Shown piece after piece: positions 1 to 7,710 of a stretch of DNA of 64,000 nt. Location of the stretch: NCBI RefSeq assembly GCF_003382275.1, contig NZ_QTJX01000004.1, positions 167,725 to 231,724 on the forward strand. The letters are read 5' to 3'. The notes under the pieces are model-generated. The model did no database searches, was not told where the DNA came from, and saw only the letters and a program-made list of their open reading frames with translations. Every line of letters starts with the position of its first letter. Within the stretch, counting starts at the first letter, position 1. The DNA is from Flagellimonas nanhaiensis (GTDB lineage Bacteria; Bacteroidota; Bacteroidia; Flavobacteriales; Flavobacteriaceae). A program made the position numbers and the translations under genes.

Positions 1-2
1 TT

Positions 3-77
3 TACGAAATCTATAAGGGAATGCATGGAAAGGGAGAAAAACTGAAAATATTAACGGTAATCAGCGTTAAATTTTGA
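3..77 (+). CDS. C-terminal tail of a gene that starts before the window (tentative)
   Basis: Reading frame 3 is open from the first bases to a TGA at 75-77 and gives about 24 residues rich in Lys and Gly. It could be the end of a gene of the same element as the amidase that follows. Too short to identify; it may be chance. Confidence 0.25.
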   Translation, partial: YEIYKGMHGKGEKLKILTVISVKF

Positions 78-134
78 AGGATAGTTATGCATTGGTTGAA
101 ATCTTTAAAAATTGTGCAATGGATAGTTACCTAA

Positions 135-776
135 ATGCAAGTAAATATGAAACCAGTAAAACTGTTGATAACGCTACTTTTTTTGATGCCTTTACATATG
201 CCCGTAGCACAACATAAAAAGGTAATCATAATTGATGCCGGACATGGTGGAATGGATTCTGGAGCTATAGGAACCAATCATATAAAAGAGAAAGATATCA
301 CACTGGCCATTGCAAAAGCAATGCTAGAGTTTAATAGGAAAGTCCTCAATAATGAATATGATTTGTATTTGACAAGATACACGGACACACTTATTTCACT
401 GCGGCATCGGACTAAACTGGTAAAGGCAATTCAACCCGACCTTTTTATATCGTTGCATTGCAATCATGCTAAAAATGAAAGGGCTACGGGCGTTGAAATT
501 TACCTGCATAGCAAAACAAGCATAACGACCAAAAATCAAGTGGAATCAATGCGCTTGGGCCAATCCATAGTAGAAACGCTTACTCAAAAATTGGGATATA
601 GAAGTAGGGGACTTAAAAGAGCAAACTTTCAAGTACTACGCGAATCGATAGCGGTATGCCCAGCAATTTTGGTGGAGTTGGGTTTCCTGTCAAATCATGA
701 TGAGGCAGCCTATTTGGAAATGGAAAACAATAGTATGGCCCTAGCACTGGCTGTGCTCATGTCAATTAAAATGTAG
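135..776 (+). CDS. N-acetylmuramoyl-L-alanine amidase (Amidase_3 family), secreted
   Basis: Zinc amidase that cleaves the bond between N-acetylmuramic acid and L-alanine in peptidoglycan. A hydrophobic signal peptide (about residues 5-26) is followed directly by the catalytic domain, with no LysM or SPOR cell-wall domain. The first block reads IIIDAGHGGMDSGA (H37); E52, H108 in ISLHCN and E181 in ILVELGFLSN fit the zinc ligands and catalytic Glu of the family. An ATG at 147 gives a more conventional signal peptide and may be the true start. At about 210 residues it is a minimal catalytic-domain enzyme. With RteC and HTH genes nearby, a role in opening the wall during conjugative transfer is possible, but housekeeping use cannot be excluded. 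Confidence 0.9.
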   Translation: MQVNMKPVKLLITLLFLMPLHMPVAQHKKVIIIDAGHGGMDSGAIGTNHIKEKDITLAIAKAMLEFNRKVLNNEYDLYLTRYTDTLISLRHRTKLVKAIQPDLFISLHCNHAKNERATGVEIYLHSKTSITTKNQVESMRLGQSIVETLTQKLGYRSRGLKRANFQVLRESIAVCPAILVELGFLSNHDEAAYLEMENNSMALALAVLMSIKM

Positions 777-777
777 G

Positions 778-873
778 ATGATGAAAGCGTTATTTGTGAG
801 CCTGTATAAAGTACTAAAAGAAATTGTTATTGCAGTCGGTAAAGAATTGTTGGTATTCGTAAAACAACTTTAA
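778..873 (+). CDS. possible 31-residue amphipathic peptide
   Basis: Starts one base after the amidase stop and runs 31 codons to TAA. The peptide alternates Lys/Glu with Leu/Val/Ile and ends VFVKQL-like, so it could form a short amphipathic helix. Close spacing suggests co-transcription with the amidase. No family is recognised, and chance is a real possibility. Confidence 0.3.
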   Translation: MMKALFVSLYKVLKEIVIAVGKELLVFVKQL

Positions 874-930
874 ATAAGGCTAAAAAAAGAAGTTTCGTCA
901 AAAGAATTAGTAATATAAAAACGATAGATT

Positions 931-1368
931 ATGAAATTTAGAATTGAATCAAAACCAAGTCCATTGAGACAATTGGATAATTTTAGACAACTAAAAGTTG
1001 CCCTAAAGCCAATTAAGGCCGATGAAGGCGGTAAATTTTTAGATGTACTACTAACGCATTGTGCCATGCTCAGAAGTGCAATTAGTAAAGACTTTAGTTT
1101 GGCTGACCAAGAGCACGTAGCTATAAGTTGTGATGTTTATTTCAACATACCTCTGGTATCATCGGCGAGTGTTGGTGGCGAAACGATTTCCAGACTTCAG
1201 AAATATGGTAAGAATGGAATACGGACTATTTTTGAAAACAAAAAAGAATTGGGAGAATACTTACAGGGATTGGATCGTATACCTAGTATTATATTGCCGA
1301 ACAAATTGGAATTGATGCAGAAGATCGGTGATGCAAAGAGTAAATTTGTTTACGAGTTAGTTGGTTAA
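931..1368 (+). CDS. hypothetical protein, 145 aa
   Basis: No family recognised. The protein looks soluble, with no signal peptide or membrane segment, mixed alpha/beta composition, and Cys residues in the middle (THCAML, ISCDVYF). It lies on the same strand as the amidase and converges on the ORF6N gene, 5 bp from its end. Codon use and the ATG after a spaced A-rich leader look genuine. Probably cargo of the element whose end lies at 4.2-4.7 kb. Confidence 0.55.
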   Translation: MKFRIESKPSPLRQLDNFRQLKVALKPIKADEGGKFLDVLLTHCAMLRSAISKDFSLADQEHVAISCDVYFNIPLVSSASVGGETISRLQKYGKNGIRTIFENKKELGEYLQGLDRIPSIILPNKLELMQKIGDAKSKFVYELVG

Positions 1369-1373
1369 TTCTC

Positions 1374-1892
1374 TTATTCCTTCTTATATCCGATAGGTTT
1401 TCTTTTGCTTTGTGCAAGTTGCTTTTTATCTTTTTGCAGCAAGTAATTAATGGCCTCAAAAATGTCGGTAAATTGTTGGTTGTATTTAGTTTCCAGCTCC
1501 TGTAACTTTTGGGTTAACTCCGTATGTGATAAAGCATATTTTCTAAGAAAAACAAAGGCACGAACAATCTGTATATTGACTTCTATGGCCTTGGGGGTTC
1601 GCAACACACTGGCCAACATTGCAATGCCCTGTTCGGTAAATGCAAAAGGATTGTATTTACTGTGTTTTCCTCTACCTGTATTTTCTAAGGTCGCAAATTG
1701 CGTCCTTAAAGAGTTGTATTCTTCGTTTGTCAATTCAAACATAAAATCTGATGGAAAACGGTCTTTATTGCGCCGTACAGCTTCTTTAAGGCGTTTAGTT
1801 TCGGTTTCATAAAGTAAAGCCAGATCAAAATCTAAGAGTACTCTTTGTCCACGTATTTCATAAATCCTGTTTTGTATTGTCTGTAACTCCAT
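1374..1892 (-). CDS. ORF6N-domain DNA-binding protein
   Basis: 172 residues from an ATG at 1892; an upstream ATG at 1919 would overlap the preceding gene. The N-terminal two thirds matches the ORF6N/KilA-N-like domain of mobile elements and large DNA viruses: IYEIRGQRVLLDFDLALLYE near the start, then RNKDRFPSDFMFELT and KYNPFAFTEQGIAMLASVL. The C-terminus is a charged helical tail. Such proteins are thought to bind DNA, and copies are common in flavobacterial islands, often fused to a nuclease; none is fused here. The gene follows the EEP gene within 3 bp and is probably in the same operon. Confidence 0.85.
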   Translation of the reverse strand: MELQTIQNRIYEIRGQRVLLDFDLALLYETETKRLKEAVRRNKDRFPSDFMFELTNEEYNSLRTQFATLENTGRGKHSKYNPFAFTEQGIAMLASVLRTPKAIEVNIQIVRAFVFLRKYALSHTELTQKLQELETKYNQQFTDIFEAINYLLQKDKKQLAQSKRKPIGYKKE

Positions 1893-1894
1893 TT

Positions 1895-3010
1895 TTAACG
1901 GATTTTTAGTTCCGACCATACCATGGGATGTTCACTGGCACTATGCAGTTCATTTTTGATGCTTTTTAGGATATTCCATTGAGGCCTTTTTTTAAACCAA
2001 ATCCCTTTTCTTATCAATCCACTGGCCTTTACCGTTCTATACAATTTGCTGGAAAGCATCAAATAGTCGCTTTGCTTCAAGTTAACGCCCATTTTATAGG
2101 CTCCCAAACGATAATATTTTGAGTCTTTTCCCTTGTCCAAATCCACTTCAAAAGTGTGATGTTTTGAAATATCCTTTAAATCGGTTCCTAGGGTTAACGG
2201 CGCAAGAAGTTTGCTGTAGGACGGGACATTTAGTGTGCCTACAACAGCGATCAATTCATTGGGACCATCTTTATCCTTATATACTTCTGCTATCTTTTTG
2301 GATTGAACTTCAATTTTGCTTTTAGCATCCTTATGGTGTTCTAAGTTATCCAAAAAGCACGTTGACAGTATGCTTACGATTTTACCATTGGGGGTACTGA
2401 TTTTATATTCCTGTAGGTCCATATCAAAAATGGGATTGCCATTTTCATCAAAATCATTGACATGGGATTTCATTGCAAGTACTTCATAACCGGATTTGGT
2501 CAACAACCCGATACCTCTACCGTACAGGTCATTGGTCTCCAAATACAGGATATGGGTATAGGTGTCAGATAAAAAACTCTTGTTAAATTCCAGTAGCGAT
2601 GACCTGTCCTCGACCTCCAATAAGATCAGTATATCTGGTGAAACTTCCTCAACGACCTTCGCTTTGTTTACTATGGCCACTTCATTTATCGGGGTTGAGT
2701 TTAATCTGACCCACCCGTTCCAATTGGTTAAAGGGCTTGCTTTATTGGCTTCTGAGGCTGCATCCTTTTTTAGGAATAGTTGTCCGGCTTTATGTACCAT
2801 GGTGAGGTAAGGACCGTTCTGGGCATCTTCAAAACCCAAAAGTTTTGATAGTGTTCTGAGTCTATTGAATTCCTTATTGGTGCGCATCCCCATGACCATA
2901 AGCCGTTCAAATTCTTCAATCCAAAGTTCCCGATTTTCTTCACGGTATTTTTTTATTAGCGCTCTGTCCCTATGGAAGATATTCTGGATGTTATAGGTTG
3001 CAATGATCAT
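1895..3010 (-). CDS. endonuclease/exonuclease/phosphatase (EEP) family protein
   Basis: 371 residues. The N-terminus reads ATYNIQNIFHRDRALIKKY; the Asn fits the metal-site motif of the EEP fold. ILILLEVEDRSSL supplies the conserved acidic Glu, and a GTLNVPS segment stands where GDxN usually lies, so one catalytic Asp is replaced. A C-terminal SEHPMVW resembles the SDHxxV motif with Asp changed to Glu. Substrate (DNA, RNA or a phosphoester) is not predictable, and the changes raise the chance of altered activity. No signal peptide. Its start overlaps the stop of the HTH gene at 3007 by 4 bp, so the two are translationally coupled. Confidence 0.75.
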   Translation of the reverse strand: MIIATYNIQNIFHRDRALIKKYREENRELWIEEFERLMVMGMRTNKEFNRLRTLSKLLGFEDAQNGPYLTMVHKAGQLFLKKDAASEANKASPLTNWNGWVRLNSTPINEVAIVNKAKVVEEVSPDILILLEVEDRSSLLEFNKSFLSDTYTHILYLETNDLYGRGIGLLTKSGYEVLAMKSHVNDFDENGNPIFDMDLQEYKISTPNGKIVSILSTCFLDNLEHHKDAKSKIEVQSKKIAEVYKDKDGPNELIAVVGTLNVPSYSKLLAPLTLGTDLKDISKHHTFEVDLDKGKDSKYYRLGAYKMGVNLKQSDYLMLSSKLYRTVKASGLIRKGIWFKKRPQWNILKSIKNELHSASEHPMVWSELKIR

Positions 3011-3294
3011 AGCTGTTTCTTTAGAAAGAAATTCTTGTTGTTTTTAAGAATCTCATCGATTTCTTCTTCATCGTAGTAAATAATACCTCCCAATTTTGAG
3101 AAAGGGATGGTTTCATTAATGCGAAAGTTTTGCAATGTTCCAGGGCTGATGCCCAATTTCTTCATTACGATATTTGATTTTATCCATTTGTCAATGGTGA
3201 CCCTTTCATAGTTTGTCAAGAGTTCCTTAATATCTGAGATAAGTTCTTCCTTAAACTCCTGCAGGTCATCTGCGGTAATAATATTTGCTGGCAT
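3007..3294 (-). CDS. small helix-turn-helix DNA-binding protein (HTH_17/excisionase-like)
   Basis: 95 residues from the ATG at 3294; an earlier in-frame start lacks support. The N-terminal half is an acidic helix. The C-terminal half carries a winged HTH: MKKLGISPGTLQNFRINETI, then PFSKLGGIIYYDEEEIDEIL, the usual ending of the HTH_17 group. Such proteins sit beside RteC and act as excision or transfer regulators in Bacteroidota conjugative elements. It is coupled to the EEP gene downstream. Confidence 0.75.
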   Translation of the reverse strand: MPANIITADDLQEFKEELISDIKELLTNYERVTIDKWIKSNIVMKKLGISPGTLQNFRINETIPFSKLGGIIYYDEEEIDEILKNNKNFFLKKQL

Positions 3295-3410
3295 ATCCTT
3301 AGTTTTAATATTATACAGCAAATATGAGTCGATGATGAAAAATAAATTCACAAGGTTTCCCTAGGTAAGGGGAAATTTTAACAACCTCTTTAAGAGGGAA
3401 TAACACCTTT

Positions 3411-4238
3411 TTATTCGTCTCCTTTTTCCAAATCAAAGAGCAAACTGGTGGTCAAATCATCCAAGAATTTTGTACGGCTTTTTTTCCGTATTCGAATCTC
3501 CCCGTAGTTTCGGTAAGGATCGCCGCTCTTAAAGCGAAACGCCTGTTCAAGCGTTTTAATAATTTCGCGAATACTTACTTTACCGTCATTTACGGCACGA
3601 CTACTTTTTAGTGCATAGGCCAATTCCGTCATGTCGGTCTTGCTCGCCGTCCAATTGAGTTGGGTCAAGGGGATGAATGGATGTCCGTTGGGTCGATCAA
3701 TATTTTTCAATCGATGGTCCAGATAAGTAATCAATCTTCGATTCGCACTTAGTTTTGCCAACAACAAATCATGTGAGGTACTGAAATCGGGATCTCGAAA
3801 GTAGTATCTCGCATGGGTGATATTGAATTCATTAAAGTATTCCCGGGTAAAATAATGGGTATCCAAATAGGTCTTTCCTTGGTCTATATATTGAATGAAA
3901 TCAAGGTTTCGAGAAAAAAAATCATTTAACTTTTTCAACTTCCTTGTGGTGTATTTCCTTTTGGTTGAGCCATCCCCTTTGGGATAATGAATTTCAAAGG
4001 ATTTGAGCTCAAAGAAATAGACCAGGTTCGACAGGGGTACCTGTTTGGTGTATTTGAAAAAAAGAATTTCTTTGGCGGGTGATTCAAATTTCTTTTTTGA
4101 GATAAATCTTTTTAGTTTGGTCAGCAGGTTTCTACAGAGCACAATGGACAGATCACTTTTTTTGACGACATCCTTTGTGATTGATTCAATTCTTGCTAAT
4201 TCTTCCGAAAGTTCTTGAGATAGTAAATGTAGTTCCAT
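3411..4238 (-). CDS. RteC-family protein
   Basis: 275 residues. The family pattern is visible as a helical N-terminus, FFKYTKQVPLSNLVYFFELK in the first third, a central YLDTHYFTREYFNEF and a C-terminal LNWTASKTDMTELAYALKSS. In CTnDOT-type elements RteC is the third member of the tetracycline-induced cascade and activates the excision operon; the flavobacterial relatives usually lack rteA/rteB, as here. No tetQ or rteAB is in view, so this copy is either regulated differently or part of a remnant. It marks the 1-4.2 kb segment as element-derived. Confidence 0.88.
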   Translation of the reverse strand: MELHLLSQELSEELARIESITKDVVKKSDLSIVLCRNLLTKLKRFISKKKFESPAKEILFFKYTKQVPLSNLVYFFELKSFEIHYPKGDGSTKRKYTTRKLKKLNDFFSRNLDFIQYIDQGKTYLDTHYFTREYFNEFNITHARYYFRDPDFSTSHDLLLAKLSANRRLITYLDHRLKNIDRPNGHPFIPLTQLNWTASKTDMTELAYALKSSRAVNDGKVSIREIIKTLEQAFRFKSGDPYRNYGEIRIRKKSRTKFLDDLTTSLLFDLEKGDE

Positions 4239-4326
4239 AAGCTGACCTTTGAGCGTTAGTTACCATTGTAGGTCAAAGCGAATATTGAATTGGGGCTACG
4301 CTTTATTTAGAGGTCAGACCATATAC

Positions 4327-4334
4327 CAAAATTA
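4327..4334 (-). promoter_or_regulatory. -7 element for the rteC operon
   Basis: On the minus strand this reads TAATTTTG, a perfect match to the Bacteroidota TAnnTTTG -7 element, about 90 bp before the rteC start codon. No convincing -33 element is seen. Confidence 0.4.
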
Positions 4335-4485
4335 ACCGCAATTATTGTGCCTTAATTCTTGTTAATAGTATAATCTAATTCAATTGAAGGAAAGTTGAAA
4401 GTGGTATTGAGCGTAGCACCAACTTCAGTGAGTTATCGTTCCATTTTTATTCGAAAATTCAGTTGCTTTAGATTTCCGCTTTGTA

Positions 4486-4493
4486 TATCTTTG
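4486..4493 (+). promoter_or_regulatory. -7 promoter element TATCTTTG with no gene behind it
   Basis: TATCTTTG matches TAnnTTTG and is followed by GCCCCC. The tRNA-Arg promoter at 50301 reads TATCTTTG then CACCC, which is strikingly similar. A TTG lies about 20 bp upstream as a possible -33 element. Downstream there is no ORF or intact tRNA before the terminator at 4635. Confidence 0.5.
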
Positions 4494-4590
4494 CCCCCAA
4501 TTTAACGTAAGTTAGATCAAATAAAAAGTTACCTATTCGGTTACCTACAAAGTTGAAAAACTCATAAGGTATTGAATTTGAAGGGATAGC

Positions 4591-4614
4591 GTGGCAGGGT
4601 TTCCGTCCTGCCAC
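4591..4614. repeat. perfect 8-bp hairpin
   Basis: GTGGCAGG and CCTGCCAC flank an 8-nt loop inside the ORF-free transcript predicted between 4493 and 4663. Upstream, at about 4528-4547, GTTACCTA occurs twice, 12 bp apart. The sequence does not fold as a tRNA cloverleaf. It may be an attachment-site scar or part of a small RNA. Confidence 0.5.
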
Positions 4615-4634
4615 CCCGACCATATTTTTAAATT

Positions 4635-4663
4635 AAAGCACTGTCAACAGACGGTGCTTTTTT
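4635..4663 (+). terminator. intrinsic terminator
   Basis: AAAGCAC and GTGCTTT pair around an inner GTC/GAC stem and are followed by a T-run. It would end a transcript of about 160 nt from the promoter at 4486. Confidence 0.6.
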
Positions 4664-4690
4664 GTTTCCAATCACCGTAACTTTCTTTCC

Positions 4691-4759
4691 ATTCAACTAC
4701 ACATATTGCCTATTCATCTATAGCTATGGGTAGACTTTACAAGAGATAGGGTTAATTTG
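4691..4759 (+). promoter_or_regulatory. LytTR-type paired boxes and -7 element, site 1
   Basis: Box 1 ATTCAACTA (4691-4699) and box 2 ATTCATCTA (4712-4720) start exactly 21 bp apart, two helical turns. A -7-like TTAATTTG lies at 4752-4759, 61 bp from the start of box 1, and the receiver gene begins at 4778. The layout recurs at four other promoters in the window. Binding by the LytTR regulator at 7711 would make this an autoregulatory site. Confidence 0.6.
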
Positions 4760-4777
4760 TAGGTTCAAAACAACAAA

Positions 4778-5179
4778 ATGGATATTCTATTTATAGAAGA
4801 TGACGCTATTGAGACCATGAAGTTTCAAAGAACGCTTTCCAAGCTTAATTCGAAACACAAATTGATTGAAGCTCGAAATGGGGAAGAAGCTCTGGAATTT
4901 TTACAGTCCGAAAAAAAACTTCCAGATGTTATTCTTCTTGATTTGAATATGCCCAGAATGAATGGTATTGAGTTTTTGGGTAAGCTAAAACAACATGACA
5001 AAATAAAATACCTCCCTACCGTTGTACTTACTACTTCTGAAAATCGAGATGATTTATTGGAATGCTACAAAATTGGCATAGCTGGCTACATCATTAAACC
5101 GCTCAAATATGAGGATTATGAGGCCAAGTTGAAGACCGTTTTGGAATACTGGAGCATCAACGAATTGGTCAAAGCCTAA
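4778..5179 (+). CDS. stand-alone response regulator receiver (CheY-like)
   Basis: 133 residues, a single receiver domain and nothing else. The acidic pocket is IEDD (residues 7-9), the phospho-acceptor is D55 in VILLDLNMPRMNG, and the conserved Thr and Lys appear in VLTTSEN and IIKPL (K107). With no output domain it must work by protein contact or as a phosphate shuttle. The downstream kinase lacks its own receiver while an HPt gene is present, so this protein is the natural middle step of a kinase-receiver-HPt-regulator relay. That role is inference from gene content. It is preceded by LytTR-type boxes and separated from the H-NOX gene by 76 bp. Confidence 0.9.
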   Translation: MDILFIEDDAIETMKFQRTLSKLNSKHKLIEARNGEEALEFLQSEKKLPDVILLDLNMPRMNGIEFLGKLKQHDKIKYLPTVVLTTSENRDDLLECYKIGIAGYIIKPLKYEDYEAKLKTVLEYWSINELVKA

Positions 5180-5229
5180 CGAAAATAGCGGTTTCACAAC
5201 AAAACTTACCAAAAAGGTAGACATTTTCC

Positions 5230-5237
5230 TACTTTTG
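5230..5237 (+). promoter_or_regulatory. -7 element of the H-NOX operon
   Basis: TACTTTTG matches TAnnTTTG perfectly, 18 bp before the H-NOX start codon. No LytTR-type box lies 60 bp upstream, so sensor and kinase may be expressed independently of the regulated promoters. Confidence 0.5.
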
Positions 5238-5255
5238 AGTTAATTGATATAAAGT

Positions 5256-5801
5256 ATGAAGGGAATAGTTTTTACTGAGTTCTTGGATATGGTAGAAAAT
5301 CAATTTGGATTGGAAACCGTAGATGAGATCATAGAAGCCTCAGATTTACCATCAGAAGGAATTTATACTTCCGTGGGCACTTATGAGTTCAATGAAATGG
5401 TAGCCTTGCTTCAGAGCCTCAACAAAAAGGTGAATATATCTGTGGACGACCTTTTGCATTCCTTTGGTCACTATCTATTTATAAGCCTGGGCAAAGCCCA
5501 TCCAGAGGTAATCCAGAGTTATACCTCACCAATAGGTCTACTGTACTCCATTGAAGATCATATCCATGTGCACGTAAAAAAACTATATCCTGATGCCGAG
5601 CTCCCAACATTTAAGATTCTAGAGAAAACGGAGACTTCCATTTCCATGGTATATTCTTCTTCCCGAGGGCTATACAGATTGGCCCATGGTCTTATTGAAA
5701 AATGTTTTGAACATTTTGATGCGACCTCAAAAATAACCTTTGAACTTTTAAAGGAAGATGGGAGCGAAGTAAAATTTGATATTGTTCAAAATGGCCAATA
5801 A
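5256..5801 (+). CDS. H-NOX haem nitric oxide sensor
   Basis: 181 residues, the normal length of a bacterial stand-alone H-NOX. It binds haem and senses NO, then changes the activity of a partner kinase. The proximal haem ligand is most likely H104 in DHIHVHVKKLYP. The propionate-binding YxSxR motif is YSSSR (Y133, S135, R137), 29 residues after H104, the same spacing as H102/Y131 in the Thermoanaerobacter protein. The position matching the O2-stabilising distal Tyr140 is Leu142, so the pocket looks non-polar and should prefer NO over O2; that alignment is by hand. The kinase gene overlaps its end by 11 bp, the usual H-NOX/kinase coupling. Confidence 0.93.
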   Translation: MKGIVFTEFLDMVENQFGLETVDEIIEASDLPSEGIYTSVGTYEFNEMVALLQSLNKKVNISVDDLLHSFGHYLFISLGKAHPEVIQSYTSPIGLLYSIEDHIHVHVKKLYPDAELPTFKILEKTETSISMVYSSSRGLYRLAHGLIEKCFEHFDATSKITFELLKEDGSEVKFDIVQNGQ

Positions 5802-7392
5802 TGAGGTAGAACTCTTGACCCGGGCGCTGGAGAGACAGCGAAAGGCCAGGGTTCAGGCCGAGAAAATCTTGGAGGCAAAGTCCAAAGAGCTCTATGACCT
5901 GACCAAACACCTCCGCCATGCCAATTCTAAATTGGAAAACCTTCTGGATGAAAAAGGCGATGATATGGACGCCGCCTTTCTCAACATTATTGATCCTTAC
6001 GTGGTTATGGATCTTAATTTTAATGTGCTAAGGACAAATCACTCGGCCAAAGAGTTTTTGGGAGTGGACTACACCGAGGAATCCATTAACCTTTCAGATT
6101 TTGTACATCCAGATTTTGCCCAATATACTGCGGAGTCCATTCAGTCGTTGCTCAAAGTGGGAGTGCTCAGAAACTATAGGGCCAAAATCATTTTAAAGGA
6201 TGGCTCGGAAAAATTTGTGCAGATCAATTCAAGCCTTATTTATGACCATGAAGGTAAACCCATGGCAGCCCAAGGTATTATTAGGGACATTACCCAGGAA
6301 AAAGAGATAGAGAGCTTACTTTCCGAACAGCGAAAGGAACTCGATGTAATTGTGGAAAACTCACCTTTAGGGATTGTGTTAATGGTAGAGGGGCAAATTG
6401 TAAAGAGCAACACGGCCATGCAGAACATGTTGGGCTATTCCCATGAAGAACTAAAGCAAATCAAACTTAAAGATATCACCGCCAATGAAGATATGGCCAA
6501 GTCAGAATCCTATTTAAAGGAGATGAAGTTGGGTAAGTTGGACCATTTTATTCTCAACAAAAGCTATATCAAAAAGGACGGAACCAAATTTCTGGCCAAA
6601 ACATCCGTAAGTGCCGTTAGAACCACAGAGGGTGAAATCGAATATCAGGTTGCCATAGTGGAGGATATTACGGAACATAGACAGCTTGAGCTTCAAAAAG
6701 AACAACTTTTGAAGCAATTACGGGCAAGCAATAAAGAACTTCAAGAATATGCCCATATCGTCTCGCATGATCTAAAATCCCCTTTACGGAGTATCAGTGC
6801 GTTGGCCAGTTGGCTGGCCGAAGATTATGCAGATGTCTTGGATGGCAACGGGGTGAATCAACTACAGATGATGCAAGAGAAGATCGAGGGCATGGATAAG
6901 TTGATTGATGGAATCTTGACCTACTCCAGTATAGATAAGAAAACCAATGAAGACACTGAAGTTGATGTAAACCAGGTTATTTCAGAAATCAGGGAAATCA
7001 TATTTATACCTGATCACGTAAACGTGGTCATTATGGACACGTTACCCACCTTAATGGCTGACAAAACCAAGATTCACCAATTGTTCCAAAATCTAATATC
7101 CAATGCTGTTGTTCATATCCGTAAAAAGGATGGATTGGTGAAAATACATGGTCATGAAACCAGCACGCATTGGCAGTTCAGTATCAGTGATAATGGTATT
7201 GGCATCCCCAAAGAATATCATGAAAAAATATTTAAAGTATTCCAATCGTTAGAAACATCAGAGCAATCCACAGGAATAGGTCTTTCAATTGTAAAAAAGA
7301 TTGTAGACCTCTACGAGGGAGAAATTTGGTTGGATTCTGAGGAAGGAAAGGGTACAACCTTTCATTTCACTTTAAAAAAACAATTGCTATGA
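5791..7392 (+). CDS. PAS-PAS sensor histidine kinase, H-NOX partner
   Basis: 533 residues from the ATG at 5791, inside the end of the H-NOX gene. Order: N-terminal coiled coil (residues 1-55), first PAS (about 60-170), second PAS (about 185-300), coiled coil, HisKA with HDLKSPLRS, then HATPase with the N box NLISNAVVH, G1 DNGIGIPKEYHEKIF and G2 TGIGLSIVKKIV. No membrane segment, so it is cytoplasmic, as expected for a kinase controlled by a soluble H-NOX. It has no receiver or HPt module, unlike hybrid kinases; those functions sit in separate genes on either side. The PAS domains may add a second input. The HPt gene overlaps its stop by 4 bp. Confidence 0.93.
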   Translation: MANNEVELLTRALERQRKARVQAEKILEAKSKELYDLTKHLRHANSKLENLLDEKGDDMDAAFLNIIDPYVVMDLNFNVLRTNHSAKEFLGVDYTEESINLSDFVHPDFAQYTAESIQSLLKVGVLRNYRAKIILKDGSEKFVQINSSLIYDHEGKPMAAQGIIRDITQEKEIESLLSEQRKELDVIVENSPLGIVLMVEGQIVKSNTAMQNMLGYSHEELKQIKLKDITANEDMAKSESYLKEMKLGKLDHFILNKSYIKKDGTKFLAKTSVSAVRTTEGEIEYQVAIVEDITEHRQLELQKEQLLKQLRASNKELQEYAHIVSHDLKSPLRSISALASWLAEDYADVLDGNGVNQLQMMQEKIEGMDKLIDGILTYSSIDKKTNEDTEVDVNQVISEIREIIFIPDHVNVVIMDTLPTLMADKTKIHQLFQNLISNAVVHIRKKDGLVKIHGHETSTHWQFSISDNGIGIPKEYHEKIFKVFQSLETSEQSTGIGLSIVKKIVDLYEGEIWLDSEEGKGTTFHFTLKKQLL

Positions 7393-7709
7393 AAGAAAGT
7401 CCCAATCTTAAATACATAGACCAGTTGGCCGGAGGAGACAATGAATTCCGTGAGAAATTTATTGGTATATTGAAGGAGGAATTTCCTTTGGAAAGTGAGG
7501 AATATCAAAAGAATATGGAAGGAAGGCTTTTTAAGGTCGCTTCTGAAAATGTACATAAAATAAAGCATAAGATCAATGTGCTGGGGCTTCACAACACCTA
7601 TACGCTGGCCGTTAGGCATGAAAATGAGTTAAGGAACGGGGAGGATACATTGCATGGCGAGTTTATGGGAATACTCCAGGACATTCAATCTTACCTAAAA
7701 ACCATTTAA
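7389..7709 (+). CDS. HPt-domain phosphotransfer protein
   Basis: 106 residues, mostly helical. The phospho-accepting His is H56 in ENVHKIKHKINVLGL, which fits the HPt pattern AHxLKGxxxxLG with the usual Gly replaced by His. No catalytic domain. It overlaps the kinase stop by 4 bp and ends 1 bp before the LytTR gene, so all are made together. HPt proteins accept phosphate from a receiver domain and pass it to another, hence the free-standing receiver at 4778 as likely donor and the LytTR regulator, and possibly the receiver-GT2 protein at 20263, as acceptors. Routing is inferred. Confidence 0.8.
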   Translation: MKESPNLKYIDQLAGGDNEFREKFIGILKEEFPLESEEYQKNMEGRLFKVASENVHKIKHKINVLGLHNTYTLAVRHENELRNGEDTLHGEFMGILQDIQSYLKTI

Positions 7710-7710
7710 G

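Larger units (their letters stand above)
1..4663. mobile_element. terminal part or remnant of a conjugative/integrative element
   Basis: RteC, a coupled HTH protein, ORF6N, an EEP-type enzyme and a minimal amidase form a typical flavobacterial island set. No integrase, mob or tra gene is visible, so the rest lies to the left or has been lost. The right boundary is inferred from the ORF-free promoter/hairpin/terminator stretch at 4486-4663. Confidence 0.45.

Noticed and set aside
4586..4620. tRNA fragment at the 4591 hairpin
   Set aside because: No D arm, anticodon arm or GTTCGA-type T loop; the stem alone does not define a tRNA.
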